This document shows positions 43,455-53,140 of a DNA stretch of 64,000 nt, piece by piece. Origin of the DNA: JANWVO01 sp037446555 (GTDB lineage: Bacteria; Acidobacteriota; Terriglobia; Bryobacterales; Bryobacteraceae); NCBI GenBank assembly GCA_037446555.1, contig JBBIIK010000020.1, positions 5,187 to 69,186 on the forward strand, given 5' to 3'. The notes beneath the pieces are model-generated. The model was given only the letters and a program-made list of their open reading frames with translations. It was not told the origin of the DNA and ran no database searches. The first letter of the stretch is position 1, and each line of letters starts with the position of its first letter. Position numbers and translations under genes: made by a program.

Positions 43455-43782
43455 GTGCGGCGGGGCTTGGTCCTGCAGGCCTGCGCGCGGAGCCTGAGCC
43501 ACTTTGATCTGGAGCCGTGCCGAAGCGGCGCCCAGGGATCCGCATCGTGGCTCATTCCCCGGGGCGAAGATCCTGGCTTGGGGCCGCCGCGCAGCGCGGG
43601 AACGGCATTCCCGCCCGGGCGCCCCCGCTGATCCCGCGGTACCGCAATGGCGCGGCGCGATCCGCGGCGGCAGCCGCCGGCGCCGGGAAGCTCCTCTGTT
43701 CCGCCCGCAGCCGGCGGGCGCGCCAGTCCCTGTTTTAGAGACAGGCTTGACTTATGGTCTGATGGTATGATGAGTTAGCGGT
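43455..43782. other. Intergenic region before the apiose operon
   Basis: No gene seen. GC-rich for most of its length. Near the operon it has the inverted repeat CCTGT-TTTAGAG-ACAGG (43729-43745) and a TTGACT at 43747-43752, then the extended -10 box described separately. A regulator of the apiose genes is not encoded alongside. Confidence 0.5.
43763..43771 (+). promoter_or_regulatory. Extended -10 promoter of the apiose operon
   Basis: TGG-TATGAT is an extended -10 match. TTGACT at 43747-43752 is only 13 bases away, too close for a normal -35, so the TGn extension probably does the work. Transcription would begin near 43778, leaving about five bases before the ATG at 43783: an almost leaderless mRNA. 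Confidence 0.5.
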
Positions 43783-44826
43783 ATGACAGAAAAGCGCAAG
43801 CTGCGTTTCGCCATGCTGGGCGCGGGTTTCTGGGCGCAGTTCCAGCTTGCCGGCTGGATGGAGGCCGGAGGCGCCGAGTGCGTGGCCGTGTACAACAGGA
43901 CGCGCGGGAAAGCCGAAGAACTCGCGGCGCGGTTCGGCGTTCCGGCGGTCTATGACGATCCGGAGGAGTTGCTGCGCCGCGAGAAGCTCGACTTTGTGGA
44001 CATCGTGACGGCGGTAGAGACGCACGCCCCGTTCATCCGGCTGGCGGTGCGGCACGGGCTTCCGGTGGTCTGCCAGAAGCCGCTGGCCGTCTCGCTGGAG
44101 GAAGCCGAACAGGTGGTTGAAGAGTGCAAGGCGGCGGGCGTCCCCCTCTACGTCAACGAGAATTGGCGCTGGCAGGCGCCGGTCCGCGCGCTGAAAGGAG
44201 TGCTCGACTCCGGCGTGATCGGCACGCCCTTCCGCGCGCGCATCGACATGATCTCCGGCTTCCCCGTGTTCGCCAACCAGCCGTTCCTGCGAGAACTGGA
44301 GCAGTTCATCCTCACCGATCTCGGCAGCCACACGCTCGACACGGCGCGCTTCCTGTTCGGCGAGGCAGAGAGCCTGTATTGCACCATCCAGCGGGTGCAT
44401 GCAGACATTCGCGGAGAGGACTGCGCCACGGTGGTCCTGAAGATGGAATCCGGCATGACGGTCTTGGTGGAGATGGCATATGCGGAGAATTTCCTGGAAC
44501 GGGACCGTTTCCCGGAAACCGCAATCTTCGTCGAGGGCAGCCGCGGGTCGGCGGAACTGGCGCTGGATTTCTGGATCCGCGTGACGACGAAAGACGGCAC
44601 CCGCATCCGCCGCGTGCCGCCGCCGCGCTATGCGTGGGCGGACCCTGCTTACGACGTCGTGCATTCCAGCATCGTCCCCTGCCAGGCGAACCTGCTGGCG
44701 GCGCTCGCTGGCCACGGCGCAGCGGAGACGGCGGGCGAGGACAATCTGAAGACCGTGCGCCTGGTGTTCGGCAGTTACGAATCGGCGCGCGGCAACTGTG
44801 TGGTGGAACCTGGCAGGCGGGCGTAG
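43783..44826 (+). CDS. apsD: D-apiose dehydrogenase (Gfo/Idh/MocA family)
   Basis: 347 residues, no signal peptide, cytoplasmic. The Rossmann site is AMLGAGFWAQFQ (11-22), with VYNRTRGKAEELAARFGVP. The usual EKP motif is CQKPLAV here. LTDLGSHTLDTARFLFGEAE and AYAENFLERDRFPETAIFVE belong to the substrate domain. Members next to apnL and apnO oxidise D-apiose to apionolactone with NAD. The specific call rests on this neighbourhood: lactonase, oxidoisomerase, decarboxylase and apiosidase follow in one operon. It ends 1 base before apnL. No ribosome site is evident, in keeping with a near-leaderless start. Confidence 0.82.
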   Translation: MTEKRKLRFAMLGAGFWAQFQLAGWMEAGGAECVAVYNRTRGKAEELAARFGVPAVYDDPEELLRREKLDFVDIVTAVETHAPFIRLAVRHGLPVVCQKPLAVSLEEAEQVVEECKAAGVPLYVNENWRWQAPVRALKGVLDSGVIGTPFRARIDMISGFPVFANQPFLRELEQFILTDLGSHTLDTARFLFGEAESLYCTIQRVHADIRGEDCATVVLKMESGMTVLVEMAYAENFLERDRFPETAIFVEGSRGSAELALDFWIRVTTKDGTRIRRVPPPRYAWADPAYDVVHSSIVPCQANLLAALAGHGAAETAGEDNLKTVRLVFGSYESARGNCVVEPGRRA

Positions 44827-44827
44827 G

Positions 44828-46612
44828 ATGGACTCCCGCAACGTGCTCCTGTATGGAAGCCCGGCGCCTTTGCCCCGAGTGACGCCGTTGCGCGCGGGTT
44901 CCGTGGAGCTGCTGTTCGACAACGGCGCCTTGCGCTACCTGCGCGTGGGCGGACGGGAGGCCGTGCGGCGAATCGCCATGGCCGTGCGCGACCCGGATTG
45001 GGGAACCGTGCCGGCACGAATCACCGCCCTCAAGATCGCCGCGGAACGCGACCAGTTCCAGGTGACATTCGTGGCCGAGCACGAGGCGGCGCCGGTCCGC
45101 TTCCGCTGGCACGCCCGCATCGACGGCACGGTGCGCTACCAGATGGACGGCCAGGCGTTGAGCACGTTCCGCCGCAACCGCATCGGACTGTTCGTGATCC
45201 ATCCCACGGAGGGTTTCGCCGGGCGCGAGATCGAGATCGAGACCACAGACGGCGAGCGGAAAACAGGCGTGGTCCCGGTGGCCGTTTCGCCGCATCAGGT
45301 GTTCCGGCAGATCCGGGCCATCTTTCACGAGATCGCGCCCGGCTGCCGCGCCGAGGTGCGGCTCGAAGGCGAGACCTTCGAGATGGAGGATCGCCGCAAC
45401 TGGACAGATTCCGGATTCAAGACCTACGGCACGCCGCTCAGCCTGCCATTTCCCGTGGAGGTGCCGCAGGGAGCGGTGATCCGGCAGCAGGCAGTCTTCC
45501 GGATTCACGGCACGCCTCCACAGACAACCGTTCCCCGTGCGCGAGACAGCGCGGTGGAGCTCCGCCTGGCAAGCGGCTCGCGGCGGATGCCCGGTGCGGG
45601 CTTGTCCTTGTCCACAGAGGATGCGCCGGAGGAGCGGCTGCGCGCGTTGCGGCTGTCGCATCTTCGGGTGGCCGCCGGCCAGCCCGTCAGCGCAGCCGCA
45701 GCGCGGCTGCCGCTGGAGGCGGTGATCCTCGCAGGCGTGGATCCGGAGCAGCAGATGCGGCAGGCGCTCGAATGGGCCAAGGAACGCCGCCTGGAGGTTG
45801 CCCGCTGGGTGCTGCTCAGCTCGCGCTACCCCGTGACGCCGGATGCCTGGTCCGAGATGGCGCGGAAGATCCTCGCGGGCGCGACGCTTGCAGGCGGCAC
45901 GCGCGGCCCCTTCGCGGAACTCAACCGCAACCGCCCGCGGCCCGGCGCCTTCGACGCGGCATGCTTTGCCGTATGCCCCCAGGTGCACGATTCCGACAAC
46001 ACGGCCCTGATGGAGAACTGCGCGGCGCAACGGGACGCGGTGGCCAGCGCGCTCGGCTTCGTGCCGGCCGTGTATGCATCACCGGTGACGCTGCGGCCGC
46101 TGTTCAATCCCGCTGCCACGGGTCCGCAGGTGCCGCCCGAACCGGATCCCCGCCAGAGATCGCTCTTCTGTGCGGCGTGGACCGTGGCGAGCCTCAAGCA
46201 CCTTTCCGAAGCGGGCGCGGCAGGAATCACCATGTTTGAAACGGCGGGCGCCGCCGGCGTGATGACGCGCGGGCGCGTGTTCCCCGTGTGGCAAGTTCTG
46301 GCCGATTTTGGCGAGTTCCGCGGAGGCAAAGTGATTCCTTGCGCCTCGAGCGCGCCGCTGGCAGTGGAGTGTCTCGCTTTGCAAGCGGGCGGGCGGCGGC
46401 GTCTTCTCGCCGCCAACCTCACCCCGGTGGAGCAGCGCCTGCGGTGGCAAGGCGCGGCGCGCGTGCGCATCCTGGACGCTGGCAGCGCGGAGGAGGCGAT
46501 GTCCGATCCTGACCATTTCCGCCAGCGCTGGCGCGGCGCCATGGGCGCGCGCGGGCTGACTCTGGATGCCTATGGTGTGGCGACTCTCGATTTGGAGGAG
46601 GAAGCGCGATGA
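44828..46612 (+). CDS. apnL: D-apionate lactonase
   Basis: 594 residues from the ATG at 44828, one base after the dehydrogenase stop. It hydrolyses apionolactone to D-apionate. From memory of the family, the hallmark stretches are present: LRYLRVGGREAVRRIAMAVR, DPDWGTVPARI, FRWHARIDGTVRYQMDGQAL, TFRRNRIGLFVIHP, FEMEDRRNWTDSGFKTYGTP and LPFPVEVPQGAVIRQ. The C-terminal half looks like a degenerate TIM-barrel (FETAGAAGVM, FPVWQVLADFGEF). The length agrees with characterised members. The stop overlaps the transporter start (46609-46612). Confidence 0.88.
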   Translation: MDSRNVLLYGSPAPLPRVTPLRAGSVELLFDNGALRYLRVGGREAVRRIAMAVRDPDWGTVPARITALKIAAERDQFQVTFVAEHEAAPVRFRWHARIDGTVRYQMDGQALSTFRRNRIGLFVIHPTEGFAGREIEIETTDGERKTGVVPVAVSPHQVFRQIRAIFHEIAPGCRAEVRLEGETFEMEDRRNWTDSGFKTYGTPLSLPFPVEVPQGAVIRQQAVFRIHGTPPQTTVPRARDSAVELRLASGSRRMPGAGLSLSTEDAPEERLRALRLSHLRVAAGQPVSAAAARLPLEAVILAGVDPEQQMRQALEWAKERRLEVARWVLLSSRYPVTPDAWSEMARKILAGATLAGGTRGPFAELNRNRPRPGAFDAACFAVCPQVHDSDNTALMENCAAQRDAVASALGFVPAVYASPVTLRPLFNPAATGPQVPPEPDPRQRSLFCAAWTVASLKHLSEAGAAGITMFETAGAAGVMTRGRVFPVWQVLADFGEFRGGKVIPCASSAPLAVECLALQAGGRRRLLAANLTPVEQRLRWQGAARVRILDAGSAEEAMSDPDHFRQRWRGAMGARGLTLDAYGVATLDLEEEAR

Positions 46613-47622
46613 CAGCGCCGGATGTGGCTACGGGCGTGGCCGGAGTACTGATCGGCGGCCTCTTCAACGGCAGCTTCGTGGCCCCCATGAAGCTGATGCG
46701 AAGGTGGAGTTGGGAAGCGTCCTGGCTGGTCTACTCTCTGGCTGGCCTGGTGATCATTCCCTGGCTGGCCGCGCTGGCTACGGTGCCGGGCCTGTTTGGC
46801 ATCTATGCCGAAGCCTCCGCCAAAACGCTGCTCAGCGTACTGGGCTACGGTTTCGGCTGGGGCGTGGGCAGCGTGCTGTTCGGCATCGGAGTCAGCCGCA
46901 TGGGGCTGGCCGTCGGCTATGGGCTCATTCTCGGGCTGATTGCTCCCATCGGCACCTTCTACCCCATGCTCATGCTGCACCGCGAAAGGCTGTTCACGGC
47001 GCAGGGCCGCGCTCTGATCCTTGGAACGCTGATCGTGCTCGCTGGCATTTTCCTCTGCGCGAAGGCGGGGCGATTGCGTGAACTCGCAACGGGAACGCCA
47101 TCCGCCGCGAAGACGAGCTTCGGGGCGGGTCTGCTGATCTGCGTGCTGGCGGGCGTCTTCTCTCCGATGCTGAATTTCACATTCGTCTTCGGCGCGGAAC
47201 TGCAAGAGCGCGCCCTTGCCGCCGGCGCCCATTCGAGCCTGGCCTCCAACGCCATCTGGCCGCTGGCGCTGACCTCGGGCGCCATTACCAACGCCGGCTA
47301 TGCGTTGTGGCTGCTGCGGCGCAACCGGACCGCGGGCGAGTTGAAGGGCCCCTCGTCACACTGGGTGTTGGGCTCCGTCATGGGCGCGTTGTGCTTCGCC
47401 AGCTTTCTTGTGTATGGCCACGGGGCGACGGCGCTGGGCGAACTGGGCGGCATCGCGGGCTGGCCGCTGTTCATGTCCATGGCGCTGATCACCTCCAACG
47501 CGCTGGGCGCAATGAGCGGCGAATGGCGCGGCGCGCCGCGCGCTGCGTGGCTCTGGTCGATGGCGGGGATCGGCCTGCTGATCGTGGCCATCACGGTGAT
47601 CGCAAGGGGAGGCGCGAAGTGA
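46609..47622 (+). CDS. RhaT-like sugar/proton symporter (DMT superfamily)
   Basis: 337 residues with ten helices, resembling L-rhamnose-proton symporters: GGLFNGSFVAPMKLMRRWSW, WEASWLVYSLAGLVIIPW, GWGVGSVLFGIGVSRMGLAV, GYGLILGLIAPIGTFYPML, GVFSPMLNFTFVFG, and WPLALTSGAITNAGYALWLL. In this operon the likely cargo is D-apiose or apionate released outside by the GH140 enzyme, which is an inference. ATGA overlap with apnL and GTGA overlap with the next gene indicate translational coupling. Confidence 0.85.
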   Translation: MTAPDVATGVAGVLIGGLFNGSFVAPMKLMRRWSWEASWLVYSLAGLVIIPWLAALATVPGLFGIYAEASAKTLLSVLGYGFGWGVGSVLFGIGVSRMGLAVGYGLILGLIAPIGTFYPMLMLHRERLFTAQGRALILGTLIVLAGIFLCAKAGRLRELATGTPSAAKTSFGAGLLICVLAGVFSPMLNFTFVFGAELQERALAAGAHSSLASNAIWPLALTSGAITNAGYALWLLRRNRTAGELKGPSSHWVLGSVMGALCFASFLVYGHGATALGELGGIAGWPLFMSMALITSNALGAMSGEWRGAPRAAWLWSMAGIGLLIVAITVIARGGAK

Positions 47623-48422
47623 AGCTCGGCCTCGGCACCTACTGCTACACCTGGGCGCACGGCATCGAGGGCGGCCCATGTCCGGAACGCCCCATGTCTG
47701 CCTTTGATCTTCTGGACCGGTGCGTCGAGCTGGGCGTCCGCGTGGTGCAGTTCGGGCCGAACCTGCCGCTGGAGGGCGTGGATCTGGAGGCGCTGGCAGA
47801 GAAGGCGCGTGCGGCGGAAATCGAGATGGAAGCGGGAGTGATCGGGCTGGATGTGGAGAGTATTCGCAGGGGCGTGGAACTGTGCCGGCGCCTTGGGGCG
47901 CGGCTGTTGCGGACGATCGACTCTTACGACGCTCCGCCGCGTTCCACGGAGGAATTGGAGCGTTTCTTGCGCGCGGCGCTGCGGATCGTCGAACCCGCCG
48001 GCATCCGGCTCGCAGTGGAGAACTCGCGCACGCCGGCGCGCCGGATGGCGGAGACGCTGCAAACACTCGGCTCCCCGCTGCTCGGCGTCACGCTTGACAC
48101 AGTGAATTCTCTTGCGATTCCCGAAGGGACGGAAGAGGTGCTGGAGGCGCTGGCGCGCCACACGCTGTGCGTGCATGTGAAAGATTTCCGCGTCTCGCGC
48201 ATCTGGCACCGGATGGGATTCGTGGTGGAGGGCGCCCCGGCTGGTGCGGGGCAGCTCGACATCCCCCGGCTGCTGGACCGCGTGCGCAAGACAGGGCGCG
48301 ACCCGAACGTCATCCTCGAGCTGTGGGTGCCGCAGCGGTCCACGCTGGACGAGACGGTCGCGCTGGAGGATGCGTGGGCGCGGCAAAGCATTGCATTCCT
48401 GCGCAAACTCGTCAGGGAGTGA
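47619..48422 (+). CDS. oiaC: 3-oxo-isoapionate decarboxylase-like TIM-barrel protein
   Basis: 267 residues from the GTG at 47619 (GGGGAGG upstream, 4-base overlap with the transporter). It is a sugar phosphate isomerase/epimerase-like barrel: KLGLGTYCYTWAHG, LGVRVVQFGPNLPL, GIRLAVENSRTPARRMAE, LLGVTLDTVNSLAIPEG, LCVHVKDFRVSR and VILELWVPQ. The Glu, Asp, His and Glu of these strands match the metal ligands of the fold. OiaC converts 3-oxo-isoapionate to L-erythrulose and CO2. The call depends on lying between the transporter and apnO, and a different isomerase role is possible. Confidence 0.75.
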   Translation: MKLGLGTYCYTWAHGIEGGPCPERPMSAFDLLDRCVELGVRVVQFGPNLPLEGVDLEALAEKARAAEIEMEAGVIGLDVESIRRGVELCRRLGARLLRTIDSYDAPPRSTEELERFLRAALRIVEPAGIRLAVENSRTPARRMAETLQTLGSPLLGVTLDTVNSLAIPEGTEEVLEALARHTLCVHVKDFRVSRIWHRMGFVVEGAPAGAGQLDIPRLLDRVRKTGRDPNVILELWVPQRSTLDETVALEDAWARQSIAFLRKLVRE

Positions 48423-48452
48423 ACCGGATCAGGGAAGAGAGGAGACTGCATC

Positions 48453-49279
48453 ATGACTGAGCAAGTCGCAATCATCGGAGCCGGGGGCAAAATGGGCCTC
48501 AGGGCGGCGCAAAAGATCGGGAAGCATCCTGAATACCGGGTGCTGATGTGCGAAAGCCACCCGGAGCGGGCGGCGCAACTGGCCGCGCAGGGCTACACAG
48601 TGACCGGCCTTGCGGAGGCCCTGTCGGAGGCCGACTTCGTGTTTCTCGCCGTGCCGGACAGCGCCATCGGGACGGTTGCCCGCCAGGCCGCGCCGCTGAT
48701 GAAACCCGGCGCCATGCTGATCATGCTGGATGCGGCGGCGGCCTATGTCGGCGAGCTGCCGAAGGCGAGTCGCATCGGCATGATGATCACCCATCCCTGC
48801 CACCCACCGATTTTCACCGACCATCCCACGCCCGAGGAGCGGCGCGACTACTTCGGCGGCGTGGCGAAGCAGGACATCCTTGTGTGCCTTGTGCAGGGCG
48901 ACGAGGAAACCTTCGCCCGCGCCGTGGAGGTCTGCCGGGCTGTGTTCGCCCCCGTGGACCGGGCGCACCGCGTCACGGTGGAACAGTTTGCCTTCCTCGA
49001 GCCGGCGATGTCGGAGCTTGTTGTCGCCGCCGCCGCCAAGTGGATGCGCGAGGCTCTGGATGCCGCGGTGGAAGCCGGGGTGCCGCGGGAAGCCGCCGAG
49101 GCGTTCCTCGCCGGACACGCGCAGATCGCGCTTGCCATCTGCTTCGGTGCGGAACAAGCGCCGTTCTCCGATGCCGCCCTGCGCGCCATCGCATGGGGCA
49201 AGCGGGAGCTGATCGCGCCCGACTGGAAGAAGGTATACCGTGAGGACGTGCTGAAATCCGCCATCGAGGAGATGATCCG

Positions 49280-49283
<4 letters not shown>
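48453..49283 (+). CDS. apnO: D-apionate oxidoisomerase
   Basis: 276 residues. Strong GAGAGGAG site before ATG 48453. A 6-phosphogluconate-dehydrogenase-like Rossmann domain (VAIIGAGGKMGLRAAQKIGK) with VFLAVPDSAIGTVARQAAP is followed by MMITHPCHPPIFTDHPTPEE and a helical C-terminal domain (VTVEQFAFLEPAMSELVVAA). ApnO uses NAD to oxidise D-apionate with migration of the hydroxymethyl group, giving 3-oxo-isoapionate. The family match plus apnL two genes upstream supports this. The stop overlaps the GH140 start by 4 bases. Confidence 0.85.
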
Positions 49284-50692
<1,409 letters not shown>

Positions 50693-50738
50693 AGGCCTGC
50701 CTTCTGCGAACGCGCTTCCATCGGGCGGGCGCCCGTCG

Positions 50739-51662
50739 CTAGTGCCCTTCGGCCTCCAGGAACCGCTCGGCCTCGATCGCCGCCATGCAGCCCGCGCCCG
50801 CGGCGGTGATCGCCTGACGGTAGACGCGGTCCTGCACGTCTCCGGCGTGGAAGACGCCGGGCACGCTGGTCCGCGCTCCGCCGTGGCTGACGATGTAGCC
50901 CTCGGGGTCCAGCTCGATCTGGCCCACAAACGGGCTCGTGTTCGGGATGTGCCCGATGGCGAGGAACAGCCCGTCGACCTCCTGCACCCAGGTTTCTTGC
51001 GTCTTCACGTTTTTCAGCTTTGCGCCGGTCACGTAGCCCTTCTCGACGTCGTAAACCTCCTCGACAACGGCGCTGGTGATCCACTTGATCTTCGGGTTGG
51101 CGCGGCAGCGCTCCAGCATGATCTTCGAGGCGCGGAATTCTTCGCGGCGGTGCACGATGGTCACCTCCTCGCCGAAGCGCGTGAGGAAGTTGGCCTCTTC
51201 CATGGCCGAATCGCCGCCGCCGATCACCATAATTTTCTTGCCCTTGTAAAAGAAGCCGTCGCAGGTGGCGCAGGAGCTGACGCCGTGCCCGATGAGCTTC
51301 TGCTCGCTCGGCAGCCCCAGCCAGCGCGCGCTTGCGCCGGAGGCGATGATCAGCGTCCGGCACTCCTCCCACTGCCCGTCGACCTTCAGGCGGAACGGGC
51401 GGCGGCTCAGGTCCGCCTCCTCCACGACGCCCTGCATGTATTCGGCGCCGAACCGCTCCGCCTGCTTCTTCATGTTCTCCACCAGCACCGGCCCCAGAAT
51501 GCCCTCCGGAAAGCCGGGGAAGTTCTCGACTTCCGTGGTGAGCGAGAGCTGCCCGCCGGGCTCATGCCCGCTGATCACCAGCGGCTTCAGCCCCGCGCGC
51601 GCCGTGTAGATGGCGGCCGTGTTGCCGGCGCAGCCGGATCCGATGATGATGACATTGCGCAT
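50739..51662 (-). CDS. trxB: Thioredoxin-disulfide reductase
   Basis: 307 residues from the ATG at 51662 (AGGAG upstream). The frame opens at 51692. It reduces thioredoxin with NADPH through FAD. FAD site VIIIGSGCAGNTAAIYTARA, where the usual Pro of GSGPAG is Cys11. Redox motif CATC at 131-134 (HGVSSCATCDGFFYKG). NADPH site IMVIGGGDSAMEEANFL. C-terminal FAD segment FHAGDVQDRVYRQAITAAGA. It is convergent with the apiose operon and not part of it. Confidence 0.95.
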   Translation of the reverse strand: MRNVIIIGSGCAGNTAAIYTARAGLKPLVISGHEPGGQLSLTTEVENFPGFPEGILGPVLVENMKKQAERFGAEYMQGVVEEADLSRRPFRLKVDGQWEECRTLIIASGASARWLGLPSEQKLIGHGVSSCATCDGFFYKGKKIMVIGGGDSAMEEANFLTRFGEEVTIVHRREEFRASKIMLERCRANPKIKWITSAVVEEVYDVEKGYVTGAKLKNVKTQETWVQEVDGLFLAIGHIPNTSPFVGQIELDPEGYIVSHGGARTSVPGVFHAGDVQDRVYRQAITAAGAGCMAAIEAERFLEAEGH

Positions 51663-51713
51663 GAAAAAATCAGCTCCTCTTGTTTCAAACAACCCCGGGT
51701 GTTCCTGTGAGAA

Positions 51714-53054
51714 TCAGACCTTCTCCGGCACTACGTACGGAGCCCGGTACTTCCGCGTCTGCATCACGTTGGCCTCGTCGTCGCCGAGGAAACGACCGCT
51801 GGAATCCATCCGCAGCGAGCGCCCCACGCGGTAGGCGATGTTCGCCAGGTGGCAGAAATCCGCCGCCAGTGCTCCGATCTCGATCTCCGCCGTGAGCTTC
51901 TTGTGGTCCCGCGACTTCACCGCTTCGACGAAGTTCTTCACGTGCTCGAGCGTGCCCTCTCCCGTGGCCTTCTCCTCGGCGATCTTTTCATAGCGGTCGC
52001 GCCCGCCCGCGCCGGCGCTGCGCGCTCCCACGAAATCGGCCATCGTGCTGCGGTAAACGGCGAAGCTCCCCTGATCGAGCACCATGAATCCCTTTTCGCC
52101 GAAGAAAATATTGCCCACGTAATTCGCGCCGCGGATCGGCGCCAGCGCTTCCGGCGGCGTGGGCAGGTTCCGCACGTCGAACGTCATTTCGCCGTCGTCC
52201 CAGTGGAAGGAGGCGTGCTGCGTGTTCGGCGTCTCCTGATCGTCGTTCCACAGGAACTTCCCGCCGCTGCCCATCACCACTTTCGGCCTGTCCTTCCGCC
52301 CCAGACCCCACAGGGCGATGTCCATTTCATGCACGCCCTGATTGCCAATGTCGCCGTTGCCCGTGTCCCAGAACCAGTGCCAGTTGTACTCGAATTTGTT
52401 CACGCTGAACGGCTTCATCTGCGCCGGTCCCAGAAACTTGTCCCAGTCGATGCCGGGCGGCACCGGCTGGTCTGGCGTGTGGCCGATCGAAAAGCGCCGC
52501 CGGAAACACAGCCCGCGCGCCATGTAGGCCTTGCCAATGACGCCCTCCCTCAGCATCTGGATGGCCTTGATCTTGTGCGCCGTGGACCGGCTCTGCGAGC
52601 CCACCTGCACCATCCGCTTGTACTTCCGCGCCGCCTCCACCATCTTCCGGCTCTCGAACATGTTGTGGCTGGCGGGCTTTTCCACGTAAACGTCCTTGCC
52701 CGCCTGGCAGGCCCAGATGGTGGCCAGCGCATGCCAGTGGTTGGGCAGCGGCAGCGAGACGGCGTCAATCTCCTTCGACTCGAACATCTGCCGCATGTCG
52801 GCGAACTCCGCCGGCTTGTAGCCTTTCGCCTTTTCGATCATCGCGATCGCCCGCTCCCGCGCCGCCTGGTTCACGTCGCAAACGGCGGCGATGCGGCAGT
52901 CCTCGATCGCGTTGTAGTAGTCGATGTGATTCCGGCCCCGTCCGCCGAGGCCCACGATACCGATCTGCACGCGGTCATTGGCTCCCAGAATGGGCATCCG
53001 CGCCGTCGCTACTGCTGCGGCGGCGCCGAGAAACGTTCTTCGTTCGGTTTTCAT
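51714..53054 (-). CDS. Tat-exported Gfo/Idh/MocA oxidoreductase
   Basis: 446 residues. The twin-arginine leader is MKTERRTFLGAAAAVATA. The Rossmann site is VQIGIVGLGGRGRNHIDYYN, with VYVEKPASHNMFESRKMVEA carrying the EKP motif. RGLCFRRRFSIGHTPDQPVP, NWHWFWDTGNGDIGNQGVHE and a long C-terminal domain place it with the large exported group common in Acidobacteria and Planctomycetes. The role is unknown, and sugar oxidation or glycan modification in the periplasm is likely. It is transcribed divergently from the fucosidase gene. Confidence 0.88.
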   Translation of the reverse strand: MKTERRTFLGAAAAVATARMPILGANDRVQIGIVGLGGRGRNHIDYYNAIEDCRIAAVCDVNQAARERAIAMIEKAKGYKPAEFADMRQMFESKEIDAVSLPLPNHWHALATIWACQAGKDVYVEKPASHNMFESRKMVEAARKYKRMVQVGSQSRSTAHKIKAIQMLREGVIGKAYMARGLCFRRRFSIGHTPDQPVPPGIDWDKFLGPAQMKPFSVNKFEYNWHWFWDTGNGDIGNQGVHEMDIALWGLGRKDRPKVVMGSGGKFLWNDDQETPNTQHASFHWDDGEMTFDVRNLPTPPEALAPIRGANYVGNIFFGEKGFMVLDQGSFAVYRSTMADFVGARSAGAGGRDRYEKIAEEKATGEGTLEHVKNFVEAVKSRDHKKLTAEIEIGALAADFCHLANIAYRVGRSLRMDSSGRFLGDDEANVMQTRKYRAPYVVPEKV

Positions 53055-53140
53055 GGATCGATCCGCTCCACTTCTGTCATTCTAGGCGAGCGCCCTTGGC
53101 TGTCGTTCGCCGCTTCCGGGCGATAGAATACCCCAAAGCC

